Origin: an uncultured Saprospiraceae bacterium
GTDB lineage: Bacteria > Bacteroidota > Bacteroidia > Chitinophagales > Saprospiraceae
Assembly: GCA_937930625.1 (NCBI GenBank)
Contig: CALHBW010000104.1
Location: 1 to 16,728 of the forward strand
Reading direction: 5' to 3'
DNA: 16,728 bases
In this document: positions 1 through 8,170 of the stretch, piece by piece
Numbering within the stretch: position 1 is the stretch's first letter
How the letters are laid out: every line of letters begins with the position of its first letter
Notes under the pieces: model-generated
The model's input: the letters and a program-made list of their open reading frames with translations, nothing else
Database searches by the model: none
Told to the model about the DNA's origin: nothing
Position numbers and translations under genes: made by a program

Positions 1-918
1 GCAGATTATATTCGACATAATCGACATCAATTGACGCTAGATTTGAAGGAAAATACGCGATTCGGTCAGCGAGATTTCGACAAAACGAATCCACCTGAAA
101 TACTTGACCGACAGGAGTTTAGGGAAATACCGACGGTCAAAAAATTGAAGGATAAAGCCTATCGTCAATTTGGCAGTTCGGGGTCGGGCAATCACTTTGT
201 AGAGTTTGGTGTGGTGGAAATTACCGAGCCGGATAATGACTTGGGATTAGAACCGAAATCGTACTTGGCACTACTCTCTCATTCCGGGTCGCGAGGCTTA
301 GGGGCAAGTATCGCACAGACCTATACCCACATTGCAAAAGAGCAGTGCCGACTACCGCGTGAGGCACAACACTTAGCATGGTTGAGTCTTGACACGGAAG
401 CGGGAATGGAGTATTGGCTGGCAATGAATCTGGCAGGAGATTATGCCTCGGCTTGTCACCATGAAATTCATCGGAAATTGTCGCTGGCATTGGGCGATGA
501 ATCGATTGCGCGGGTCGAAAATCATCATAATTTCGCATGGAAAGAGACGCTACCGGATGGCAAAGAAGTCGTCGTGCATCGCAAAGGCGCGACACCCGCA
601 AGCAAGGGCGAACTCGGCGTGATTCCGGGCTCGATGACGGCACCGGGATTTATCGTGCGAGGTAAAGGGAACGCAATGTCGCTCAATTCGGCTTCGCATG
701 GTGCAGGTCGGCAGATGTCGCGCACGAAGGCAAAGGCTTCATTTACAGGGAAAAATATGAAAGAAGCCCTCCGCAGAGCAGGTGTGAAACTTATCGGTGG
801 CGGTATCGACGAAATTCCAATGGCATATAAAGACATTCACAAAGTCATGGCAGCACAGACGGATTTGGTGGATGTGTTGGGGACGTTTTTACCGAAAATT
901 GTCAGGATGGATAGGTGA
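1..918 (+). CDS. rtcB: RtcB-family RNA-splicing ligase, 3' part (start lies left of the window)
   Basis: RtcB joins RNA 2',3'-cyclic phosphate or 3'-phosphate ends to 5'-OH ends using GTP and Mn2+, in RNA repair. The reading frame is open from base 1, so the gene enters from the left. About 305 residues are visible, against roughly 400 in full-length bacterial RtcB. Family motifs appear in order: GSGNHFVEFG (His about visible residue 65, metal ligand region), SHSGSRGLG (His about 94), NHHNFAW, HRKGATPASKGELGVIPGSM, and SASHGAGRQMSR. The His of SHGAGR (codon 697-699) matches the histidine that is guanylylated in characterised RtcB. The C-terminus DEIPMAYKDIHKVM followed by DLVDVLGTFLPKIVRM is also typical. 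No archease or RtcA gene is visible beside it. The TTG at position 31 is an internal codon, not a start. Confidence 0.95.
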   Translation, partial: ADYIRHNRHQLTLDLKENTRFGQRDFDKTNPPEILDRQEFREIPTVKKLKDKAYRQFGSSGSGNHFVEFGVVEITEPDNDLGLEPKSYLALLSHSGSRGLGASIAQTYTHIAKEQCRLPREAQHLAWLSLDTEAGMEYWLAMNLAGDYASACHHEIHRKLSLALGDESIARVENHHNFAWKETLPDGKEVVVHRKGATPASKGELGVIPGSMTAPGFIVRGKGNAMSLNSASHGAGRQMSRTKAKASFTGKNMKEALRRAGVKLIGGGIDEIPMAYKDIHKVMAAQTDLVDVLGTFLPKIVRMDR

Positions 919-926
919 GAAAGTTC

Positions 927-1075
927 AAGTTCAAGTATCAAGCGAAAGTTCAAAAATATTTCGCTGCGCGAAATAAAATCATCACAAAAAAAGCCTTTTC
1001 CAAAACGGAAAAGGCTTTTTTATCTTCATATTCAAAACGTTTTCAAGTAAAAAATTGAACTTGATACTTGAACTT
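927..1075. repeat. 16-bp inverted repeat flanking the terminator
   Basis: AAGTTCAAGTATCAAG (927-942) recurs as its exact reverse complement at 1060-1075, on either side of the terminator hairpin. Related AAGTTCAAG-like simple sequence occurs after porV (10064-10110) and before the 531-residue gene (12497-12520). This suggests a low-complexity intergenic repeat type rather than a protein-binding site. Confidence 0.6.
987..1021. terminator. Bidirectional intrinsic terminator between rtcB and gldJ
   Basis: A perfect 15-bp stem (987-1001 with 1007-1021) closes a 5-nt AAAAC loop. It has an A-run on the left and a T-run on the right, so it can terminate on both strands. It lies between the convergent rtcB (+) and gldJ (-) genes. 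Confidence 0.9.
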
Positions 1076-1089
1076 ACGCTTGAACTTCA

Positions 1090-2595
1090 TTATTTATACT
1101 TACGTTTCTTTTTCTTCTGGTAACGTTTCGGGAATTGGTGTCCACCGGTATTATCATTGCCTTGCGGGCCACCCACGCGGGTCATCGCACAACGGAAACC
1201 AAGCGTTTTAGAAGAACGGTCTTCGTCGAGGAAACGACGATTGCCCGGTGCCATGTAGTAGGCGCGGTCTGCCCACGAACCACCTTTGATTACACGCGCT
1301 TTGTCACTGATGAGGGTAGAGACACCGTAGTTGTAGAATACTTCTGATTCTTTATCACCATCCAAGTAATCGACTACGTTGGCACGGCGATAATTGAGTC
1401 GCTCGGCAACTTGCTCATCGCGGATAGGCTCATAACGGATGCGTCCGAGACTGTCTTTTTCGACAGGCTTGCCTTCTTCATCCAATACTTTTTGTTGGAA
1501 GATATGACCACGGAATGGGTTGAGGTCGTGATTTTCAGAATCTTCTAATGCTACACTCGTCAAGGGACGATAGACATCCAAAACCCATTCACTGACATTA
1601 CCGCCCATATTGAATAAACCAAAATCATTGGGCATATAAGAACGAACTGGCGCAGTAATGTGAGCATTATCATTGAGTTTACCTGCCATACCCATGTAGT
1701 CACCACGACCACGTTTGAAGTTGGCAAGCATCTCGCCCTGATATTTACCACGACGCTGATAACGCATACTCGTACCATCCCACGGATAGAGTCGGCGGTC
1801 AGAGATACGCTCGTCTTTCATGGCTTGTTTGCCTTGCAAAGAAACGGCGGCATACTCCCATTCAGCCTCCGTAGGCAAACGGTAAGACGGCACCAAAATA
1901 CCATCTTCAAAACGCACAGGACGCTCACCGCCGGTACGCCAATCTTTCATACCTTTATTCATGCTGCCTTCGTACTGACCAACAAGGTATGCTTCTGTAT
2001 TAAAGTTGTCCTCATCTTTTTGTTCGGAATTCGGATTGAGAATACCCTTACGAATGAGTAACATTTCGTTGACGCGGTCGGTACGCCATTTAGCGTAATC
2101 ATTGGCTTGCAACCAAGTGACACCAACGACCGGATAAGAGTTATAAGATGGGTGACGGAAGTAAGTCTCGACAAATGGCTCATTGAAAGCCAACTCCTCA
2201 CGCCATACAAGGGTATCGGGCAAAGCTTTGAGCAATACCTCCGGGTACGATTCGCTAAATACACGCTGCAACCACCACATATACTCGCGGTAGTCGATAT
2301 TGGCAACTTCTGTTTCGTCCATATAAAATGAAGAAACTGTCACACGACGCGGAATGTTGTTGTAACGAAACATCACGTCTTGGTCAACGACCCCCATTGT
2401 AAATGTACCGCCTTCGACAAGTACAAGGTTGGGACCTTCTTGTTGTCCCTCATATTCTAACTTCTCAAAGCCACCCCATTCGGTATCGTTATAATTCCAA
2501 CCGGTAGTCTCGGAAGTTTCTTTCGCTTTTTTACAAGAATCAAAAACCAGTAGCGCAAGCACCGCAAATGCCGCTACTTTAAGAAATTGTTTCAT
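1090..2595 (-). CDS. gldJ: GldJ-like T9SS/gliding-motility lipoprotein
   Basis: 501 residues. The N-terminus is a lipoprotein signal: a hydrophobic stretch ending FDSC with the lipidated Cys at residue 21. A formylglycine-generating-enzyme-like (SUMF1) fold runs from about residue 57 (LVLVEGGTFTMG) through TVSSFYMDETEV, YRLPTEAEWEYAA and NMGGNVSEWVLDVYRP to KTLGFRCAMTRVGG near 475, with a very basic tail (KRYQKKKKRKYK). The stretches PRRVTVSSFYMDETEV, ALPDTLVWREELAFNEPFVE and RGRGDYMGMAGKLNDNA favour GldJ over its paralogue GldK. In Flavobacterium GldJ is an outer-membrane lipoprotein needed for stability of other Gld proteins and for secretion; the SUMF1 fold is thought to be structural there. 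Proximity to porU and porV matches the known gldJ-porU-porV linkage, but here gldJ is on the opposite strand. The ATG at 2593-2595 is preceded by AT-rich sequence with no Shine-Dalgarno, normal for this phylum. Confidence 0.9.
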   Translation of the reverse strand: MKQFLKVAAFAVLALLVFDSCKKAKETSETTGWNYNDTEWGGFEKLEYEGQQEGPNLVLVEGGTFTMGVVDQDVMFRYNNIPRRVTVSSFYMDETEVANIDYREYMWWLQRVFSESYPEVLLKALPDTLVWREELAFNEPFVETYFRHPSYNSYPVVGVTWLQANDYAKWRTDRVNEMLLIRKGILNPNSEQKDEDNFNTEAYLVGQYEGSMNKGMKDWRTGGERPVRFEDGILVPSYRLPTEAEWEYAAVSLQGKQAMKDERISDRRLYPWDGTSMRYQRRGKYQGEMLANFKRGRGDYMGMAGKLNDNAHITAPVRSYMPNDFGLFNMGGNVSEWVLDVYRPLTSVALEDSENHDLNPFRGHIFQQKVLDEEGKPVEKDSLGRIRYEPIRDEQVAERLNYRRANVVDYLDGDKESEVFYNYGVSTLISDKARVIKGGSWADRAYYMAPGNRRFLDEDRSSKTLGFRCAMTRVGGPQGNDNTGGHQFPKRYQKKKKRKYK

Positions 2596-2616
2596 AAAAT
2601 TAATTATGTTTTAAAT

Positions 2617-2750
2617 TAATTGATAATGGATAATTGAGAATTGATAACGCACATCATTCTCCACTACTAACCAATTATGTTTTTATATTTGAAAATGGCA
2701 AATCTTATTATTTAATTGAGAATGGATAATGTATAATTGATAGCGCATAT
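2617..2750. repeat. Two copies of a 38-bp TAATTGA-rich intergenic repeat
   Basis: The segments 2617-2654 and 2713-2750 align over 38 bp with 32 identities. Both read TAATTGA.AATGGATAAT then ATTGATA and a CGCA core. They fill the gap between the sprF-like gene and gldJ. No coding potential is visible. Confidence 0.65.
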
Positions 2751-2783
2751 AATTATCAATTATACATTTTCAATTATCAATTA
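2713..2783. terminator. Long imperfect hairpin over the stop codon of the sprF-like gene
   Basis: Arms 2713-2742 and 2754-2783 pair over 30 bp with 3 mismatches, the inner 15 bp perfectly, around an 11-nt loop. The right arm contains the TAA stop (2781-2783) of the minus-strand gene above it. It could act as an AT-rich transcription terminator or 3' stabiliser. No clear U-tract follows on the minus strand, so the function is inferred. Confidence 0.45.
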
Positions 2784-3770
2784 CCTAAATAGGTCTAAGC
2801 AATTATTATAATCCACGCCGCGTTTCTCGAAATTTAATATTACGGAAACCTCGTGACCGCCGCCTGTGCGACTGCTAAGTTGGGATAATGTGAGGTCGTA
2901 ACTATATCCGACCTTAACTATATTTTGTTGAAAACCAACAAGTAATATCGCTGCATCGACATTGCTCCAAGCATTTCTATACCACAGTCCGCCAAATATA
3001 CTTCCTGCCTGTGCATACGCGCCTACATTGACTTGTCCGAAATCCGCTTGTCGGGCAAACAGGATATTCGGTGATATAAACGTGCGCCGTCCGTTTTTAT
3101 TGCTTTCTGAAAGGGCGATTTCCGCGCCTGCATGTACAGAATACAAAACGGGACGTTGAGCAAAATCCGTTTCAAAATTCAATTGATTTTCGTCGGGGGC
3201 ATTGAGGTGTTTTATAGCAACTCCGGCGTAAAATATAGGGGAATATGCCAAAACTCCCGCCGCAAAATCAGGATAATAACGTGACAGGTTATCCGGGCGT
3301 GTTTCTTCTGTTGGAAATGGATTGCCTGAACCGTCGGTAGCTCCCGTCAAAGGGTCGATTTGGTCAAGAAACAATAATTTGTCCCAATCCAACCTTCGTT
3401 GCACAAATCCTGCCTCTAAACCACCGCGAAGATAAAAATCTCCTTCAATACGAAGGTCATAAGCATACGAAAAATCAATTCTGTTCGTTGTGTAGATACC
3501 GCCGCCTTCTGCGTCGGATATGATATTGACCCCGATGCCGCTATTGACCTTATCAAAGTATTGGTCGTAAGCTACTGCGTAAGTAATGTACGCATTGGGT
3601 ATCGCGGGCCACTGATTTCTATAATTTAGACTGACACGCGGCGCATGGGTCAAGCCTGTCAAAGCAGGATTCAACTCCATCGGTGCCGCAAAAAACTGAC
3701 TAAACACCACATCTTGTGCCGACATTTGAAATGACAAGCAAAGTAAAATGAATGATGTGATGTGTCGCAT
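2781..3770 (-). CDS. PorP/SprF-family type IX secretion membrane protein
   Basis: 329 residues. The signal peptide is roughly residues 1-18, followed by the family's characteristic mature start QDVVFSQFFAAPMELNPALTGL. Next come RVSLNYRNQWPAIPNAYITYAVAYDQYF, GIGVNIISDAEGGG and FSYAYDLRIEGDFYLRGGLEAGFVQRRLDWDKL, and a C-terminus with VKVGYSYDLTLSQLSSRTGGGHEVSVILNF. This is the outer-membrane beta-barrel family that includes Porphyromonas PorP and Flavobacterium SprF. Members are usually paired with large secreted adhesins carrying type B C-terminal domains and help secrete or anchor them. No such large partner is visible here; instead the gene sits between gldJ and porU. Several paralogues per genome are common, so a specific symbol is not assigned. 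The ATG is at 3768-3770. Confidence 0.88.
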   Translation of the reverse strand: MRHITSFILLCLSFQMSAQDVVFSQFFAAPMELNPALTGLTHAPRVSLNYRNQWPAIPNAYITYAVAYDQYFDKVNSGIGVNIISDAEGGGIYTTNRIDFSYAYDLRIEGDFYLRGGLEAGFVQRRLDWDKLLFLDQIDPLTGATDGSGNPFPTEETRPDNLSRYYPDFAAGVLAYSPIFYAGVAIKHLNAPDENQLNFETDFAQRPVLYSVHAGAEIALSESNKNGRRTFISPNILFARQADFGQVNVGAYAQAGSIFGGLWYRNAWSNVDAAILLVGFQQNIVKVGYSYDLTLSQLSSRTGGGHEVSVILNFEKRGVDYNNCLDLFR

Positions 3771-3780
3771 ATAAGTTTAT

Positions 3781-3838
3781 CGTAACACAGACATTCCTGT
3801 CTGTGCTTGGTGGTACAGACAAGAATGTCTGTGTTACG
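3781..3838. repeat. Cruciform/REP-like dyad upstream of the sprF-like gene
   Basis: Outer arms 3781-3803 and 3816-3838 are inverted copies over 23 bp with one difference that can still form a G-U pair. Each arm is itself a hairpin: CACAGACA-TTCC-TGTCTGTG at 3786-3805 and ACAGACA-AGAA-TGTCTGT at 3815-3832. The nested palindromes resemble paired REP/BIME elements of other bacteria. It starts 11 bp upstream of the sprF-like start codon, so it would sit in or over that gene's leader or promoter. Confidence 0.65.
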
Positions 3839-3940
3839 TAATCCAAAAGACAAAATATGTGTTTTTATTACAGTCAAAAGGTATTCCAAAAAAATTAGAC
3901 GTAAATTTACTTGAAATAACTACGTTTAACTGCATAAAAA

Positions 3941-3968
3941 TTGTGTCCTTAACAAAATATTAATTTTG
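3941..3968 (+). promoter_or_regulatory. Candidate porU promoter (Bacteroidota type)
   Basis: TAATTTTG at 3961-3968 fits the phylum's -7 consensus TAnnTTTG. A TTG at 3941-3943 could serve as the -33 element, though the 17-nt spacer is shorter than the usual 19-21. Transcription would begin near 3974, giving a leader of about 115 nt before the porU ATG at 4088. Confidence 0.4.
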
Positions 3969-4072
3969 AATGAGTGAATTTTGAATGAATGAATAATAAT
4001 GCTACAATGTTATTAACGCATTGCATCATTATCATATTAAAAATATTCATTCATTCAAAATTCACTCATTCA
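3967..4072. repeat. 29-bp perfect inverted repeat in the porU leader
   Basis: The arm 3967-3995 (GAATGAGTGAATTTTGAATG followed by AATGAATA) pairs without mismatch with 4044-4072 across 48 nt. The right arm ends 15 nt before the porU start codon and the left arm begins at the last bases of the candidate -7 box. The transcript leader could therefore fold into a long stem directly upstream of the ribosome-binding region. The arms are built from TGAATGA-type short repeats. Confidence 0.7.
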
Positions 4073-4087
4073 CTCATTGTACTAATT

Positions 4088-7000
4088 ATGATAAGAATAT
4101 TTCTGTTATCCTTTGCACTTTTGCTATCGGCTGCGATGTATGCTACCGAGCCGTTTACGATATTGGTGACACCTGAATGGGAAGATACACCCCACACCTT
4201 CCAAATTTTTCCGGGCAAAACTGTCGAAATCTTACATTTTGAGGGAGCAGACTTTGCGCCCAAGCATCCTACCTTGCCGAGTTTTGTACACAAATTTCCT
4301 TTGACTTCTGACGGTACATTGCAAGTCACCTTACAAAATGCTCAATATGAGCGTGTGGACAAAAAAGCGCATGAAGACGATATTTTTATTGAAGAAAATA
4401 TTCAAATACATGCACACGTCAATATAGCGCGTGGACAAGCTATCGGAACGATTGAGTTGGTGCCTTTGCGTCGTGCGGGTGCGGGTTTTGAGCGTTTGGT
4501 TTCGGGTGAATTACAGGTAAATCACCTACCTTCAAGTACACTCAAAAACGGCTCACCTGATAATACGACAGTTTCCAAATTAAGTTCCGGCGATATATAT
4601 AAAATTGCCGTCAGCGAAGCGGGTGTATATAAGATTGATGCAAATTTTCTGACGGATGAATTAGGTTTGAATTTGAGTGATATTAATTCGGCACGTATTC
4701 AATTACTGGGCAATGGCGGCACACCGCTTCCCGAAATTGTTGGTGATTTCCGTCATGATGATGTCTATGAAAATGCCATTTATGTGAGTAGCGGTGACGG
4801 AAATTTTGGCTCGGATGATTTCATTTTATTTTACGCGACAGGTCCGCATCCGACCACATTTAATGAAAATACAGAACAATTTGGTGTTACAAAAAATTTG
4901 TATTCAGACGAAAGTTATTATTTCCTGAAAATAAATGCGTCTGAAAACGGAAAACGTATTGAAAATCAAGCATCTATCAGTAATGCAAGCTATACTACCG
5001 ACAGTTATGATGCAGTGATTCATATGGAAGATGAAGCGATGAATTTGTTGGATTATTTTCAATCTACCCACCCAAGCGGCAGAGAATGGTATGGCGACCA
5101 TTTTAAATTTGTCGATGAAAAAGAATATGATTTTTCTTTTGAAAACCTTATCACAAACGAGCCTGTACAGGTGCGTAGCCGACTCGTCGGACGCTCCGTA
5201 AATGATGGCGCACACCGCTTTACAATTTCTTATAATGGCAGCACCGTTGCCACTGCCAATATGGGCAATACAGGCGGTAGCGGTGTGAGTGTTTTTGGAG
5301 CGATTCGAAATATTAATAGTACGCTCAATGCTACGGGAAATAATATTACACTAAAACTTGACTATACTCGCCCAACGAGTGCAGAAGGATGGCTTGATTA
5401 TATCACTTTGCAAGGCAGATGTAATTTGCGTTACACAGGTAATCCATTGGTTTTCAGAGATTCGCGTAGCGTAGGAGAAAGTGTTTCAAATTTCAATATA
5501 GCTAATGCCAATAATAGTGTCGAAGTCTGGAATGTAAGTGATGCCTTAGACCCGACCCGCCAAGATTATAATCTGACCGGTACTCAACTTGCTTTTAGTA
5601 CAAATACAGAAACCCTCCAAACCTTTGTTATTTTTGAAGAAAATAAATTAACTGCGCCTGTTTTTGTTGAAAAAATTCAAAATCAAAATTTGCATGGTAT
5701 CACGACCTCGCCGGATATGCTCGTCGTGTATGCCCCCGAACTTGAGTCTGCGGTAAATCGCTACGTTGACCATCGTACAAACCATAGCAATATTACGATA
5801 GAAGCAGTGCCGGTCTATCAAATTTATAATGAATTTGGTTCGGGTTCGGCAGATGTAACTGCTATTCGGGATTTTGTAAAAATGTTGTACGCGCGTTCTA
5901 CTTCGATGGATTCGTTGAAGTATTTACTGATGTTTGGTGATGGTGTTTTTGACCATAAAAATAATAACGAAAGCAGCTCTTATATCAACCTTGTTCCCGT
6001 TTATGAAACCGTTGAGTCGCTTGACCCAATCAGAAGTTATCCTTCAGACGATTTTTTCGCTTTAATGGACGATAATGAAGGAAATATCACAAGTGGTATG
6101 TTGGATATTGCGGCAGGGCGTTTTCCGGTAAAAAATCTTACAGAAGCCGACCAAATGGTCGATAAAGTTATTCGATACGAAACCGACCCAAGCTCTTTCG
6201 GCGATTGGCGCAACCGCGTATTATTTAATGCCGATGACGAAGATGGTAATCTGCATTTGAGAGATGCCGATACCGTAGCCGCAAGACTCGGACGCGCCTA
6301 CAAAGACCTGAATGTCAACAAAATATATTTTGATGCTTTCCAACAAATAGCCGGACCGCAAGGCAATCGTTTCCCTCGTGCTACGGAGGAAATCAATAAT
6401 AATATGTTCAAAGGAAATCTGGTGGTCAACTATACCGGACATGGCGGTAGCAATGGTTGGGCACAAGAATTTGTACTGCGTCAAGATGATATGGATTCGT
6501 GGACAAATGCCACAAAATTGCCCCTTTTTGTGACAGCTACCTGCGAATTTGCGCCCTACGATGATGTGGGCAATAATACTGCCGGAGAGCAAATTGTCCT
6601 CAATCCTAATGGTGGTGCTGTGGCAACTTACACCACCGTACGCGCCGTCTATGCCAATGCAAATTTCCAACTTTCTAAGGCGGTTTTTAGTAATCTTTTT
6701 AAGCCTGTAAATGGTGAAATTCCGGCAATCGGTGAGATACTTCGTGTAGCGAAAAATACGAGTAATGCTGCGGTGGAAAATTCCCGCAAATTTGCTTTAC
6801 TCGGCGACCCTTCTATGAGATTGGCACGACCTCAATTCGATATTGCCACTACAAAAATCAATGAGCAAATTGTCTCTGAAACGGATACGGTACGCGCCTT
6901 ACAAGAAGTTACTGTGGAGGGTTATATAAAGCATCCGAATGGCAGTATTTTGACGGATTTCAATGGTATTCTTTATCCAACGGTATATGATAAAGCGCAA

Positions 7001-7921
7001 CTCGTCACGACACTCGCCAATGACGAAGGCAGCAATCCCGCACAATTTAGATTGCAGCAAAATGTAATATTTAAAGGTCGGGCAAGCGTGACGAATGGCG
7101 AGTTTAAATTTACTTTCGTAGTGCCGAGTGATATTGATTTTAGTTTTGGGAATGGAAAAATCAGTTATTATGCAGATGATGGTGTGTCGCGGGATGCGGC
7201 AGGGTATTACAACGGCTTTATTATTGGTGGTTCGGCTGATGGTATTACCGACGAACAACCACCTGTGGTAGAAGTATTTATGAATGATGAAAATTTTGCT
7301 TTCGGTGGAATAACAGATGCGAATCCGACTTTATTGGTGAAACTTTCGGATGACTTAGGCATCAATACGGCAGGTGCAGGTATCGGGCATGATTTGACGG
7401 GAAATTTGGATGATAATACTTCGCAAACTTATATTCTGAATGATTTTTATGAATCTGAATTGGATAATCCGCGTAAGGGTGAGGTGCGCTATCCACTGAA
7501 TGATATTGCCGAAGGACGGCATATCGTAAAAGTGAAGGCTTGGGATGTATCGAATAATTCTGCGGAAGGTTATACGGAATTTGTGGTGGCGCGAGGTGCA
7601 GAAGTGGCTTTGTCGCATGTTTTGAATTATCCAAACCCATTCACGACAAATACTTCGTTTGAATTTGAACATAATCTTGCCGGACAACCACTTGATGTGA
7701 TGGTGCAAATTTTTACGGTTTCAGGGCAGTTGGTGAAAACGATTAATGAAAATATTACGCCGACAGGCTATCGTGTACGAGGTATCACTTGGGATGGCAC
7801 AGATGATTTTGGCGAACGCATCGGTAGAGGCGTTTATGTGTATCGTGTGAGTGTACAAGCAGATACAGACGAACAGGTGAGCGCGAAGAGTGAGTTTGAG
7901 AAGTTGGTGATTTTGAAATGA
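4088..7921 (+). CDS. porU: Type IX secretion system sortase PorU (peptidase C25 family)
   Basis: 1277 residues. PorU is the cell-surface sortase that cleaves the C-terminal sorting domain of T9SS cargo and joins the new C-terminus to anionic LPS or another anchor. The start at 4088 gives a clean signal peptide, MIRIFLLSFALLLSAAMYA, cut near residue 19. An upstream in-frame ATG at 3989 would add 33 residues encoded by the leader inverted repeat and is rejected. The gingipain-type catalytic core is visible: VNYTGHGGSNGW with the catalytic His at residue 785 and FVTATCEFAPYDD with the nucleophile Cys at 819, then GEQIVLNPNGGAVATYTTVRAVYANAN. The C-terminus from about 1178 (LNYPNPFTTNTSFEFEHN through GRGVYVYRVSVQ) is a FlgD-like/type A sorting-domain fold, as in other PorU proteins, where it is retained. 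It is somewhat longer than the P. gingivalis protein (about 1158). porV follows on the same strand after an unusually large 900-bp gap. Confidence 0.93.
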   Translation: MIRIFLLSFALLLSAAMYATEPFTILVTPEWEDTPHTFQIFPGKTVEILHFEGADFAPKHPTLPSFVHKFPLTSDGTLQVTLQNAQYERVDKKAHEDDIFIEENIQIHAHVNIARGQAIGTIELVPLRRAGAGFERLVSGELQVNHLPSSTLKNGSPDNTTVSKLSSGDIYKIAVSEAGVYKIDANFLTDELGLNLSDINSARIQLLGNGGTPLPEIVGDFRHDDVYENAIYVSSGDGNFGSDDFILFYATGPHPTTFNENTEQFGVTKNLYSDESYYFLKINASENGKRIENQASISNASYTTDSYDAVIHMEDEAMNLLDYFQSTHPSGREWYGDHFKFVDEKEYDFSFENLITNEPVQVRSRLVGRSVNDGAHRFTISYNGSTVATANMGNTGGSGVSVFGAIRNINSTLNATGNNITLKLDYTRPTSAEGWLDYITLQGRCNLRYTGNPLVFRDSRSVGESVSNFNIANANNSVEVWNVSDALDPTRQDYNLTGTQLAFSTNTETLQTFVIFEENKLTAPVFVEKIQNQNLHGITTSPDMLVVYAPELESAVNRYVDHRTNHSNITIEAVPVYQIYNEFGSGSADVTAIRDFVKMLYARSTSMDSLKYLLMFGDGVFDHKNNNESSSYINLVPVYETVESLDPIRSYPSDDFFALMDDNEGNITSGMLDIAAGRFPVKNLTEADQMVDKVIRYETDPSSFGDWRNRVLFNADDEDGNLHLRDADTVAARLGRAYKDLNVNKIYFDAFQQIAGPQGNRFPRATEEINNNMFKGNLVVNYTGHGGSNGWAQEFVLRQDDMDSWTNATKLPLFVTATCEFAPYDDVGNNTAGEQIVLNPNGGAVATYTTVRAVYANANFQLSKAVFSNLFKPVNGEIPAIGEILRVAKNTSNAAVENSRKFALLGDPSMRLARPQFDIATTKINEQIVSETDTVRALQEVTVEGYIKHPNGSILTDFNGILYPTVYDKAQLVTTLANDEGSNPAQFRLQQNVIFKGRASVTNGEFKFTFVVPSDIDFSFGNGKISYYADDGVSRDAAGYYNGFIIGGSADGITDEQPPVVEVFMNDENFAFGGITDANPTLLVKLSDDLGINTAGAGIGHDLTGNLDDNTSQTYILNDFYESELDNPRKGEVRYPLNDIAEGRHIVKVKAWDVSNNSAEGYTEFVVARGAEVALSHVLNYPNPFTTNTSFEFEHNLAGQPLDVMVQIFTVSGQLVKTINENITPTGYRVRGITWDGTDDFGERIGRGVYVYRVSVQADTDEQVSAKSEFEKLVILK

Positions 7922-7954
7922 AAATTTGAAATGAAAATTTGAAATGAAAATGTG
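7916..7954 (+). repeat. Three 13-bp tandem repeats over the porU stop codon
   Basis: AAATGAAAATTTG occurs at 7916-7928 and 7929-7941, and with one change at 7942-7954. The first copy contains the TGA stop of porU (7919-7921). Slippage here would move or duplicate the stop context without altering the protein. Confidence 0.7.
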
Positions 7955-7999
7955 TTTGTCAATTTTGTCCTTTGAATGGGGTTATAAAAAACGCTAATA

Positions 8000-8170
8000 A
8001 TCAAAGCGGCTATCCGTCTAACTTTGCCTAAAATGAATACTCGTCAGACGAATCCCTTTATTCAGTGCGAATATTTTATGAGACAAATCACTACATTCAC
8101 AAAAACCTTCGTCAGACGAGTGCGCCCCGCAACTTGAGTTCGGCAATGTTAGAAGGATAGCCATCAAAGC
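8000..8170. mobile_element. 155-bp MITE-like element with an 8-bp target-site duplication
   Basis: The element spans 8008-8162. Its left end GGCTATCCGTCTAACTTTGC and its right end (8142-8162) are inverted repeats over 21 bp with 19 matches. The 8 bp ATCAAAGC abut both outer ends as a perfect direct repeat (8000-8007 and 8163-8170), as expected of a target-site duplication. Inside the termini, ACTCGTCAGACGAA (8039-8052) is inverted at 8108-8121 with one mismatch. Each copy centres on the odd palindrome TCGTCAGACGA, a plausible transposase-binding site. There is no coding capacity, so mobilisation would need a transposase in trans. An 8-bp duplication is compatible with several IS families (for example IS1595, ISL3, IS66 or IS256); the family is not identified. 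Confidence 0.75.

Noticed and set aside
221..836. Antisense open frames inside rtcB
   Set aside because: The plus-strand RtcB motifs are unambiguous and the antisense translations show no family features.
2681..2692. TATATTTG promoter-like box on the plus strand
   Set aside because: No plus-strand gene follows it; gldJ and the sprF-like gene are both on the minus strand, so it is probably chance.
3989..4087. Upstream ATG extending PorU by 33 residues
   Set aside because: The extra residues are encoded by the leader inverted repeat, and the signal peptide begins properly at the ATG at 4088.
6221..7708. Minus-strand open frames inside porU
   Set aside because: They overlap the conserved C25 and C-terminal domains of porU and have no recognisable content.
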